Part shown: positions 1 to 5,957 of the stretch, in pieces
Position numbering within the stretch: the first letter of the stretch is position 1
Layout of the letters: each line of letters starts with the position of its first letter
Origin: JAGVYE01 sp964502785
Lineage (GTDB): Archaea > Nanobdellota > Nanobdellia > Woesearchaeales > GW2011-AR9
DNA: 7,134 nucleotides
Direction: 5' to 3'
Assembly (NCBI GenBank): GCA_964502785.1
Contig: CAZCXW010000057.1
Location: 1-7,134, forward strand
Notes under the pieces: generated by a model
What the model was told of the DNA's origin: nothing
Databases searched by the model: none
The model's input: the letters and a program-made list of their open reading frames with translations, nothing else
Program-made: the position numbers and the translations under genes

Positions 1-171
1 GAAATAAATATATAGAAGTATCGACTACAAGAAAGCTAAGAGGTCAAAGATAAGTTATTTACTAACTGGTTCTACAGTTTGAACAAAATAATCTTTTCAA
101 CCTCGACACAATGTTCTAAAGTGATACCCGCTCCGATAAGATTTTCTTCATTTCTTTTTTCAACAGCAATC

Positions 172-179
172 TTTTTAAA
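172..179 (+). promoter_or_regulatory. Archaeal TATA-like box for the suf operon
   Basis: The octamer TTTTTAAA lies 31 nt (box start to ATG) before the ATG at 203, nearly the same distance as the TTTATAAA box before the gene at 5958. In archaea this geometry puts the transcription start at or next to the start codon, giving a leaderless mRNA. The box overlaps the upstream in-frame ATG at 179, so a transcript made from it would not contain that codon. This box is the main reason for preferring 203 as the sufB start. It is inferred from motif and spacing only. Confidence 0.5.
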
Positions 180-202
180 TGAACTTCACAATCGTTAAGT
201 TT

Positions 203-1624
203 ATGCAAGAAGCAGTAAAAATGCAGGCAAAAGCGCAAGTTCAGGTAGATATTAAGAGAGACATCTATGAAGAAGCTGACCAGCATCAAGCGAGATTAGT
301 TGCTCCGGCAGGAATAACTGAGGAAGTGGTTAAATTAATTTCTAAAACGAAAAATGAACCAGGATGGATGCTGCAAAAGCGATTGAAAGGATTAGAATTT
401 TTCCAAAAAACGCCGCTGCCAAATTGGGGGCCAAGTTTAAAAGATTTGGATTTAAATCAAATCGTTTATTTTGTAGATCCTAATGCGAAAGAAACTGACA
501 AATGGGAAGATGTTCCTGCTGAGATTAAGAAAACATTTGATCGCTTAGGAATTCCTGAGGCAGAAAAAAGCGCTCTTGCTGGCGTTGGAGCGCAGTATGA
601 TTCCTCTGTTGTTTATCATAATTTGCAGAAGAAATTGCAAGACCAAGGAGTTATTTTTGAAAACATGGATGTTGCGGTACAAAAGTATCCAGAGATGGTT
701 AAGAAATATTTCATGACTCAATGTATTCCTATTACTGATCACAAGTTTATCATGCTTCACGCTGCGGTATGGAGCGGGGGAACGTTTATTTATGTTCCAA
801 AGGGGATAAAAGTTGAACTTCCTTTGCAAGCATATTTTAGGATGAATGAGCAGCGCGGCGGGCAATTTGAACATACACTTATTATTGTCGATGAAGGCGC
901 GGAACTGCATTATATTGAAGGTTGTTCTTCGCCGCGTTACAGCAAGAATTCTTTGCATGCGGGCGGTGTGGAAATTTTTGTCATGGAAAGAGCAAAGATG
1001 ACTTATTCTTCTATTGAAAATTGGAGCAGGAATGTCTATAACCTTAATACGAAACGCGCCATTGTCTGCAAAGATGGGCAGATGAAATGGCTTAATGGAA
1101 ACGTTGGCAGCGCTGTAACGATGTTGTATCCTTCGTCTGTTCTCGTTGGAGAAGGCGCTTCCAATGAAAGTCTGGGAATAGCCTTTGCGGGAAAAGGGCA
1201 GCATCAGGATACAGGAAGCAAGGTCTTTCATGCAGCTCCTCATACTTCTTCTATGATTGATGCTAAGAGCATTTCCAAAGACGGGGGAATCGCAGCCTAT
1301 CGCGGCTTGATCCATGTTGCGCCAAGCGCTCATGGCTGTAAATCATACATGAAATGCAATGGATTAATTTTAGATAAAATATCACGTTCAGATGCCGTTC
1401 CAGTCCTGCAGATTAAGAATTCGGAAGTGGAGGTCGCTCACGAAGCAACTGTCGGTAAGATAGGCGATGAAGAAATATTTTATTTGATGAGCAGGGGATT
1501 AAGCGAAGAAGAGGCAATTAAAATGATCGTTTCCGGTTTTATCGGCCCGTTAACAAAAGCCCTTCCTTTAGAATATGCGGTGGAGTTGAATAAATTAATC
1601 GAATTAGAAATAGCTGGCCATTGA
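203..1624 (+). CDS. sufB: SufB, Fe-S cluster assembly scaffold subunit
   Basis: SufB is the scaffold protein of the SUF system, on which Fe-S clusters are built in the cytoplasm together with the ATPase SufC. Counting from the ATG at 203 (473 aa), the family N-terminal signature KNEPGWML lies near residues 50-57 and EGCSSP with Cys241 lies mid-protein. The C-terminal core contains MKCNGL with Cys385 and VAHEATVGKI with His413-Glu414. The 28-residue Cys-to-His spacing equals that of the cluster-forming Cys405/His433/Glu434 in E. coli SufB, so it is full-length SufB and not SufD. An in-frame ATG at 179 would add 8 residues, but it sits on the probable TATA box; family similarity begins only at about residue 16, so nothing is lost with the shorter form. 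It is the first gene of the suf operon, with sufSU 9 nt downstream. Family assignment is very secure; the start is less so. Confidence 0.96.
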   Translation: MQEAVKMQAKAQVQVDIKRDIYEEADQHQARLVAPAGITEEVVKLISKTKNEPGWMLQKRLKGLEFFQKTPLPNWGPSLKDLDLNQIVYFVDPNAKETDKWEDVPAEIKKTFDRLGIPEAEKSALAGVGAQYDSSVVYHNLQKKLQDQGVIFENMDVAVQKYPEMVKKYFMTQCIPITDHKFIMLHAAVWSGGTFIYVPKGIKVELPLQAYFRMNEQRGGQFEHTLIIVDEGAELHYIEGCSSPRYSKNSLHAGGVEIFVMERAKMTYSSIENWSRNVYNLNTKRAIVCKDGQMKWLNGNVGSAVTMLYPSSVLVGEGASNESLGIAFAGKGQHQDTGSKVFHAAPHTSSMIDAKSISKDGGIAAYRGLIHVAPSAHGCKSYMKCNGLILDKISRSDAVPVLQIKNSEVEVAHEATVGKIGDEEIFYLMSRGLSEEEAIKMIVSGFIGPLTKALPLEYAVELNKLIELEIAGH

Positions 1625-1633
1625 TTTTTTAAA

Positions 1634-3250
1634 ATGAAAAAAGAAGATTTTCCTGTTTTTCAAGAACATCGCGAGTTGATTTATTTAGATAATAGCGCTA
1701 CCACACAAAAACCCCGTCAGGTAATTCAGAGTATGGTTGATTTTTATGAAAAGAGCAATGCTAACATTCATCGGGGGATTCATCTTCTTTCGCAAAAAGC
1801 GACGTTGGAATATGAACAAGCGCGTCAGGTTGTGGCTAATTTTATCGGCGCGGATGCAGAGGAAATCATTTTTACATCAGGAACAACACAGAGTTTGAAT
1901 ATGGCGGCACGAATACTTTCTTCCTCTTTACAAAGCGGAGATGAAATAATCCTAACAGATATGGAGCATCATAGCAATCTTGTTCCTTGGCAGCAAGTCG
2001 CGAAAGAAAGACAATGTGTTTTAAAATTCATTTCCTTAACTCCTGATTATCGTCTAGATTTGGAGAAAGCGCAGAATCTTGTCACGGAAAAAACGAAAAT
2101 CATAGCGGTTACACACATTTCCAATGTTTTAGGAACGATAAATCCCATTGAAGAATTAGCTCATTTAGCTCATAAAGCAGGAGCATTGTTTATTGTTGAT
2201 GCCGCACAATCTGCACCGCATCTGAAGATTAATGTCAAAGAAATAGATTGTGACTTTCTTGCTTTCTCCGGTCATAAAATGTGCGGGCCGACGGGAATTG
2301 GCGTTCTCTATGGGAAGAAAAGACTTTTGCAGCAATACGAACCTGTTGAATTTGGCGGGGGAATGATTCGGGAAGTTGCAAAAGAAACAGCAACGTGGGC
2401 AGATCTTCCTGAAAAGTTTGAAGCGGGAACACCAAATATTGCCGGAGCAATAGGTTTGATGAAAGCAGTTGAATATTTAGAAAACATTGGTATGGAGAGG
2501 ATTGAGAGATATGGACAAGAACTTACTGCGTACGCTTTAAAGAGATTGTCTTCTGTACATGGGATTATGATTATTGGTCCTTCTACTCTTGCACATAGAG
2601 CACCAGTGGTATCTTTTACCATCCAAAGTTTACATCCTCATGATGTCAGCGATTTTCTGGATAAACATTCTATCGCCGTGCGGGCCGGGCACCATTGCGC
2701 GATGCCATTGATGGAGACATTAGGAATTAATGGAACGGTTCGTGCTTCGTTTTATTTTTATAACACACTGGAAGATATTGATGTGTTGGTTGAAGCTTTA
2801 CAACAATTAGGAACCCCTTTTTCTGAAGGCGTGGCCATCGATAAAGAGCAAATTATCTTTGGCGATCTAACAGAAGAACAGGAATTGTATAAAGAGAATG
2901 TCATTGATCACTACAAAGAACCGCGAAATAAAAGAATGCTTGATGTTTATACCCATTCTCATACGGAATTTAATCCATTGTGCGGTGATAATCTTACCAT
3001 TTATCTTCACGTAGAAGGAAATAAAATCCAAAATGTTTCATTTAAAGGCAATGGCTGCGTCATCAGTCAAGCCTCAGTTTCGTTGTTGACGGAGGAAATG
3101 AAAGGAAAATCTCTGGACACAATCGGGCAATTCACAGAGAAAAAAATTTTTTCGTTATTAGGCATCCCTATCAGCCCGACGCGATATCGGTGCGCGTTAT
3201 TGTCATTAAAAGCTTTACGGGGGGCTTTACAACATGGCCTTAGAAATTAA
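1634..3250 (+). CDS. sufSU: SufS-SufU fusion: cysteine desulfurase joined to a sulfur-transfer/scaffold domain
   Basis: This 538-aa protein joins two SUF components. Residues 1 to about 393 are a type II cysteine desulfurase that takes sulfur from L-cysteine using PLP: His112 in EHHSNLVPW, Asp189 and Gln192 around the cofactor, Lys215 in SGHKMCGPTG as the Schiff-base lysine, catalytic Cys355 in RAGHHCAMPLM, and Arg370 in GTVRASFYFYNT. After a linker without methionine, residues from about 416 to 538 form a SufU/IscU-fold domain with Cys450 and Asp452 in NPLCGD, Cys475 in GNGCVISQAS and Cys520 in RYRCALLSLKAL. His336, 19 residues before Cys355, matches the B. subtilis SufS histidine (His342) that swaps onto the SufU zinc. 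The Cys475-Cys520 interval is 45 residues, shorter than in typical SufU (about 62), and the IscU LPPVK motif is absent. The gene begins 9 nt after sufB and overlaps sufC by 17 nt. The symbol is descriptive. Confidence 0.95.
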   Translation: MKKEDFPVFQEHRELIYLDNSATTQKPRQVIQSMVDFYEKSNANIHRGIHLLSQKATLEYEQARQVVANFIGADAEEIIFTSGTTQSLNMAARILSSSLQSGDEIILTDMEHHSNLVPWQQVAKERQCVLKFISLTPDYRLDLEKAQNLVTEKTKIIAVTHISNVLGTINPIEELAHLAHKAGALFIVDAAQSAPHLKINVKEIDCDFLAFSGHKMCGPTGIGVLYGKKRLLQQYEPVEFGGGMIREVAKETATWADLPEKFEAGTPNIAGAIGLMKAVEYLENIGMERIERYGQELTAYALKRLSSVHGIMIIGPSTLAHRAPVVSFTIQSLHPHDVSDFLDKHSIAVRAGHHCAMPLMETLGINGTVRASFYFYNTLEDIDVLVEALQQLGTPFSEGVAIDKEQIIFGDLTEEQELYKENVIDHYKEPRNKRMLDVYTHSHTEFNPLCGDNLTIYLHVEGNKIQNVSFKGNGCVISQASVSLLTEEMKGKSLDTIGQFTEKKIFSLLGIPISPTRYRCALLSLKALRGALQHGLRN

Positions 3251-3974
3251 AGATCTTCATGTGGAAGCGGGAGGAACAGAAATTATAAAAGGAGTTTCTC
3301 TTACTTTTAATCCAGGAAAAATTTATGCGCTAATGGGGCCGAATGGCAGCGGGAAATCTACATTAGCAAACAGTTTAATGGGCCATCCTAAATATAAAAT
3401 TACACAAGGATCAATCATGTTGGATGGAAAAGATATTACTGCAGAAAAAGTGAATCTGCGGGCAAAGAAGGGATTATTTTTGTCTTTTCAATATCCAGTG
3501 GAAATTGCTGGCCTGAGCATCAGTACTTTCTTACGAGCGGCCGTTAACAATATGAAAGAGAAAAAATATTCTGTTCTTGAATTCCATGCTTTTCTTAAGG
3601 AGAAGATGGCTCAATTGAAGATCGATCCTTCTTTTAGCAAGCGTGATCTGAATAAGGGTTTTTCCGGCGGGGAGAAGAAGCGTTTGGAAATGCTGCAATT
3701 GCTGCTTCTGGAGCCGAGGTATGCTTTATTAGATGAAACAGATTCAGGGTTAGATGTGGATGCGATCAAAACTGTCGCAGAAGGAATTAAACAAGCGAGG
3801 TCGTATAAAGAAATGGCTGTTATTATTATTACTCATTATAATCGTTTTTTAGAATATTTACAGCCTGATGAAGTGAGTATATTGTATAAAGGAAAAATCG
3901 TTGCGCAAGGCGGACATGAATTATCTAAACAAATCGAAAAGGAAGGATTTGAGAGGTTGATTAAAGAAAAATGA
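3234..3974 (+). CDS. sufC: SufC, ABC-type ATPase of the SUF complex
   Basis: SufC is the soluble ATPase that binds SufB (and SufD where present) and drives the conformational change needed for cluster assembly. The 246-aa length is normal. Visible motifs are Walker A GPNGSGKST (residues 35-43, Lys41), Q-loop Gln86 in SFQYP, signature FSGGE (143-147) within GFSGGEKKR, Walker B LLDE ending at Asp167-Glu168, the SufC-typical ETDSGLD D-loop region, and the H-loop His201 in IITHY. There are no membrane segments, as expected for SufC and unlike a transporter. The start ATG lies inside the end of sufSU (17-nt overlap, different frame), and a GGGGGG run about 10 nt upstream is a weak candidate ribosome binding site. 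The stop overlaps the next gene as ATGA. Assignment is very secure. Confidence 0.97.
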   Translation: MALEIKDLHVEAGGTEIIKGVSLTFNPGKIYALMGPNGSGKSTLANSLMGHPKYKITQGSIMLDGKDITAEKVNLRAKKGLFLSFQYPVEIAGLSISTFLRAAVNNMKEKKYSVLEFHAFLKEKMAQLKIDPSFSKRDLNKGFSGGEKKRLEMLQLLLLEPRYALLDETDSGLDVDAIKTVAEGIKQARSYKEMAVIIITHYNRFLEYLQPDEVSILYKGKIVAQGGHELSKQIEKEGFERLIKEK

Positions 3975-4258
3975 TTCCCAAAGAACAATTAATTGAAAAT
4001 GTTTTCAAGAAGTACTGTGATCCAGAGCTTGGCATCGATGTCTGGACGTTGGGCTTGATTTACGACATCAAAATTGAAGAGAAAAAAGTTCATGTTTTGC
4101 TCACTTTCACTTCTCCTCTTTGCCCTTACGGCCCTGAGATGGTTGATGAATTGCAAGAAATGATCAAGAAAGAAGGGGTTTCTGAAGCGGAAATAGAAGT
4201 TACATTCGATCCTCCTTGGAAGCCGAGTGAGGAGTTAAGAGAGATGCTGGGTGTTTAG
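3971..4258 (+). CDS. SufT-like MIP18/DUF59 family Fe-S maturation protein
   Basis: This is a 95-aa single-domain MIP18 (DUF59) protein, the family of SufT, PaaD and the eukaryotic Cia2. Members help load or carry Fe-S clusters to target proteins. The family hallmarks are all present: DPELGIDVWTLGLIYDI (residues 17-33), TFTSPLCPYGP with the conserved Cys51, and VTFDPPWKP (residues 77-85). It is the bare domain, without the Mrp/ApbC ATPase sometimes found with it. The ATG overlaps the sufC stop as ATGA, so translation is probably coupled and the protein is likely to work with the SufBC machinery. It is the last gene of the operon, followed by a T-rich sequence with a possible hairpin. The family is secure; the role as SufT rather than another DUF59 member is inferred from context. 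Confidence 0.92.
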   Translation: MIPKEQLIENVFKKYCDPELGIDVWTLGLIYDIKIEEKKVHVLLTFTSPLCPYGPEMVDELQEMIKKEGVSEAEIEVTFDPPWKPSEELREMLGV

Positions 4259-4284
4259 TTTATTACTTTTTAGTAACTAATAAA
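4255..4284 (+). terminator. Possible terminator of the suf operon
   Basis: The end of the sufT-like gene and the following bases can fold into an AT-rich hairpin. TTACT (4263-4267) pairs with AGTAA (4272-4276) around a TTTT loop, and TTAG (4255-4258) can pair with CTAA (4277-4280) outside it, leaving a 4-nt bulge. The T-run at 4267-4271 suits archaeal termination, which relies on T-rich stretches rather than strong stems. The stem is weak and the region is AT-rich, so it could be chance. Confidence 0.3.
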
Positions 4285-4290
4285 GTAAAA

Positions 4291-4298
4291 TTTATAAA
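4291..4298 (+). promoter_or_regulatory. Archaeal TATA box for the gene at 4344
   Basis: TTTATAAA is the same octamer found before the gene at 5958. With the same 30-nt geometry, transcription would start near 4321, leaving a leader of about 23 nt before the ATG at 4344. The leader contains AAGGT at 4324-4328, a poor and rather distant Shine-Dalgarno candidate. This suggests that the small gene is transcribed separately from the suf operon. Evidence is motif and position only. Confidence 0.5.
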
Positions 4299-4343
4299 TC
4301 CCTCTACAAATTAAAGAAAAAACAAGGTAGAAAATTTCATAAA

Positions 4344-4679
4344 ATGACAGAAAGAGAAGACCTAACTTTAGAACTTGAAGAAGCGTGGATAGCGACAGGC
4401 AGGCCTTATGTTATGGATCAAGGTAATATTTTAGGGTATCAGCTGGCGATACGTCCAACGGGTTCTGAAACAAGGCAAACATTGGAAAGATTATTTGATA
4501 CGATTGCAAAGAAGTCAGGAGCTCAAGCATATGGACATATGGATTGGCACACACGTGCAGTGTCACTCTCTGTTTTTTATTTTATTCTGGGATCAGAAAC
4601 ACAGGCATCTTTGGTTGAAGATCAGTTACAAGGCAATTATTCTTCCGTTTTAACGACTCTTTTTCGGCAAAAAAATTAG
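4344..4679 (+). CDS. Small hypothetical protein
   Basis: I do not recognise this 111-aa protein. It has no signal peptide, no membrane segment and no cysteine, so it is unlikely to bind a cluster through cysteine ligands. The N-terminus is acidic (TEREDLTLELEE). The order of predicted elements is strand (GYQLAIRPT, residues 31-39), helix (about 41-58), a His-containing stretch GHMDWHT (64-70), strand (RAVSLSVFYFILG, 71-83) and helix (about 85-108), which would fit a small alpha/beta fold; this is inference by eye. It sits 85 nt after the suf operon with its own TATA box, and codon use resembles its neighbours. A link to Fe-S assembly is suggested only by position. Confidence 0.75.
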   Translation: MTEREDLTLELEEAWIATGRPYVMDQGNILGYQLAIRPTGSETRQTLERLFDTIAKKSGAQAYGHMDWHTRAVSLSVFYFILGSETQASLVEDQLQGNYSSVLTTLFRQKN

Positions 4680-4686
4680 AGTTATA

Positions 4687-4714
4687 AAGTTCACTTAAAT
4701 TTAAAAAGGAACTT
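4687..4714 (+). other. Bulged hairpin in the intergenic region before the IscS-type gene
   Basis: AAGTTC (4687-4692) pairs with GAACTT (4709-4714). After a single bulged A at 4693, CTT (4694-4696) pairs with AAG (4706-4708). This gives 9 base pairs around a 9-nt A/T loop. It starts 7 nt after the stop of the small hypothetical gene and is not followed by a T-run, so it is not a typical terminator. It might be a processing site, an mRNA 3' end stabiliser or an operator. The function is unknown. Confidence 0.4.
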
Positions 4715-4733
4715 CTGCTTACAATAAAAGTGA

Positions 4734-4740
4734 TTTAAAT
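4734..4740 (+). promoter_or_regulatory. Candidate TATA box for the IscS-type gene
   Basis: TTTAAAT lies 58 nt before the ATG at 4792. Archaeal spacing would put the transcript start near 4764 and give a leader of roughly 28 nt without a Shine-Dalgarno sequence. A competing T/A box, TTTAAAAA at 4700-4707, would start transcription near 4730 and include the tiny ORF at 4739. The two cannot be told apart from sequence. Confidence 0.3.
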
Positions 4741-4791
4741 GAATGACGACAAACCGCAGATACTATTATTAGACATTAATGCACTTTTCTC

Positions 4792-5934
4792 ATGATCTAT
4801 CTCGATTCCGCTTCCACGACGTCCGTACGTAAAGAAGTACTTGCGGCAATGCAGCCTTATTTCTCCGAAGAGTTCGGGAATCCTAGCAGCATCCATGCCC
4901 TTGGAATTCAAGCAAGAAATGCTGTCGAGGAAAGCAGGGAAAAAATAAGAACAATATTGCAAGCCTCTCCTGAAGATAAAATTATTTTCACGAGTGGCGG
5001 CACAGAAAGTATTAACCTTGCCATTCAAGGGATTGCTCATGTTTCTCAAAAGAAAGGCAATCAGATTATTACGTCTACCATAGAACACGATGCCGTATTA
5101 GAAAGCTGTAAACATCTTGAGGACGAAAATTTCCGTATTTCGTATGTTCCTGTTGATCATTATGGGATTGTTGATTTTAAAAAAATCCAAAAAGAGATTA
5201 CAGATAAAACAATTCTTATTAGTATTATGTATGCCAACAATGAAATCGGCACGATTCAGCCCATTGAAGAAATGGGTAAGATGCTAAGAAAATATAATAT
5301 TCCTTTTCATACAGATGCTTGTCAAGCGGCAGGTTTGTTGGATCTCGATGTTAAAAAATTAAATGTAGATTTATTGACTTTGAACGGGAGTAAAATATCC
5401 GGCCCTAAAGGAGCAGGCATTCTCTATGTAAAAGATGGAATAAAATTAAGACCTCTTTTTTATGGCGGCAATCAGGAATATGGCTTACGTTCAGGAACAG
5501 AGAATGTGGCAGCTATCGTTGGATTTGCCAAAGCGCTGGAGTTAGCGCAGGACGAGAAAGAAAAAGAAAGGCCGAGATTGATGAGGTTACGTCTTTTGTT
5601 CATAAAAGAACTTAAAAAATCTCTGCCAAATGCGGTTATCAATGGCCATCCTACTGAGACTTTGCCGCATATTCTGAATATTACTCTTCCGGGTATCGAT
5701 GCTGAGCAACTTGTCAAATATCTCAGTCAAGAAGAAATTTATATTTCTGCGGGAAGCGCCTGTTCTTACAATACTTTAAAGCCCAGTCATGTTCTGGCAG
5801 CATTGGGAAAAAAAGAGAAAGATATTTTCAGCAGTGTGCGGTTTAGTTTTGGGAAAGAAACAACTGAAGAAGATGTTCTTAAGACAGTAAAAGTTCTGGT
5901 TGATGTGGTGAAAGTGTTGCGTGAAGTTTTATAA
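4792..5934 (+). CDS. Cysteine desulfurase, IscS/NifS type
   Basis: This 380-aa PLP enzyme converts L-cysteine to alanine and a protein persulfide. The N-terminus MIYLDSASTT is the usual start of the family, and an in-frame stop (TAA at 4777-4779) excludes an earlier ATG. Key residues are FTSGGTES (67-74), His99 in TIEHDAVL, Asp175 and Gln178 in HTDACQAAG, Schiff-base Lys201 in NGSKISGPKG, RSGTENV (233-239) and catalytic Cys324 in SAGSACSYNTLKPSHVL. The extended Cys loop ending in PSHVLAALG marks it as type I (IscS/NifS), unlike the SufS half of the fusion upstream. Ser200 stands where E. coli IscS has a histidine next to the lysine. Having both types here suggests separate jobs; supplying sulfur for tRNA thiolation or other thio-cofactors is plausible but inferred. 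Its stop codon lies inside the next gene's TATA box. Confidence 0.95.
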   Translation: MIYLDSASTTSVRKEVLAAMQPYFSEEFGNPSSIHALGIQARNAVEESREKIRTILQASPEDKIIFTSGGTESINLAIQGIAHVSQKKGNQIITSTIEHDAVLESCKHLEDENFRISYVPVDHYGIVDFKKIQKEITDKTILISIMYANNEIGTIQPIEEMGKMLRKYNIPFHTDACQAAGLLDLDVKKLNVDLLTLNGSKISGPKGAGILYVKDGIKLRPLFYGGNQEYGLRSGTENVAAIVGFAKALELAQDEKEKERPRLMRLRLLFIKELKKSLPNAVINGHPTETLPHILNITLPGIDAEQLVKYLSQEEIYISAGSACSYNTLKPSHVLAALGKKEKDIFSSVRFSFGKETTEEDVLKTVKVLVDVVKVLREVL

Positions 5935-5935
5935 A
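5928..5935 (+). promoter_or_regulatory. Archaeal TATA box for a leaderless transcript
   Basis: TTTATAAA begins 30 nt before the ATG at 5958, so the predicted transcription start falls on or beside the start codon. The box contains the TAA stop (5932-5934) of the upstream desulfurase gene. It is the clearest promoter in the window and the best evidence for archaeal-type transcription. Confidence 0.6.
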
Positions 5936-5943
5936 TCAATGTC

Positions 5944-5950
5944 TTTTTTT
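5944..5950 (+). terminator. T7 run, probable archaeal terminator after the desulfurase gene
   Basis: Seven consecutive T residues lie 10 nt after the desulfurase stop codon. Archaeal RNA polymerase often terminates at such T-runs without a hairpin. The run falls between the TATA box and start codon of the next gene, so termination of one gene and initiation of the next would share about 30 nt. Confidence 0.4.
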
Positions 5951-5957
5951 AATATCG

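Noticed and set aside
72..185. Minus-strand open stretch with a protein-like reading (contains LIGAGITLEHCVEVEKI) ending in TAG at 74-72
   Set aside because: It has no ATG or GTG start, is bounded upstream by a stop at 188-186, and an open run of this length is not unlikely in AT-rich DNA. A relic of an older gene is possible but unsupported.
545..1333. 262-codon minus-strand ORF inside sufB
   Set aside because: It lies opposite strongly conserved SufB sequence, resembles no known family and has the irregular composition of an antisense shadow.
1625..1634. TTTTTTAAAA as an internal promoter for sufSU
   Set aside because: A start about 30 nt downstream would fall inside sufSU with no methionine until residue 34, so it does not fit any usable start; the 9-nt gap suggests co-transcription.
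2235..2622. Two minus-strand ORFs inside sufSU
   Set aside because: Both are antisense to the conserved SufS domain and have no recognisable features.
4735..5088. 117-codon minus-strand ORF across the start of the IscS-type gene
   Set aside because: It mirrors the conserved N-terminal half of the desulfurase and has no promoter or family match.
5472..5717. 81-codon minus-strand ORF inside the IscS-type gene
   Set aside because: Antisense shadow of conserved desulfurase sequence.
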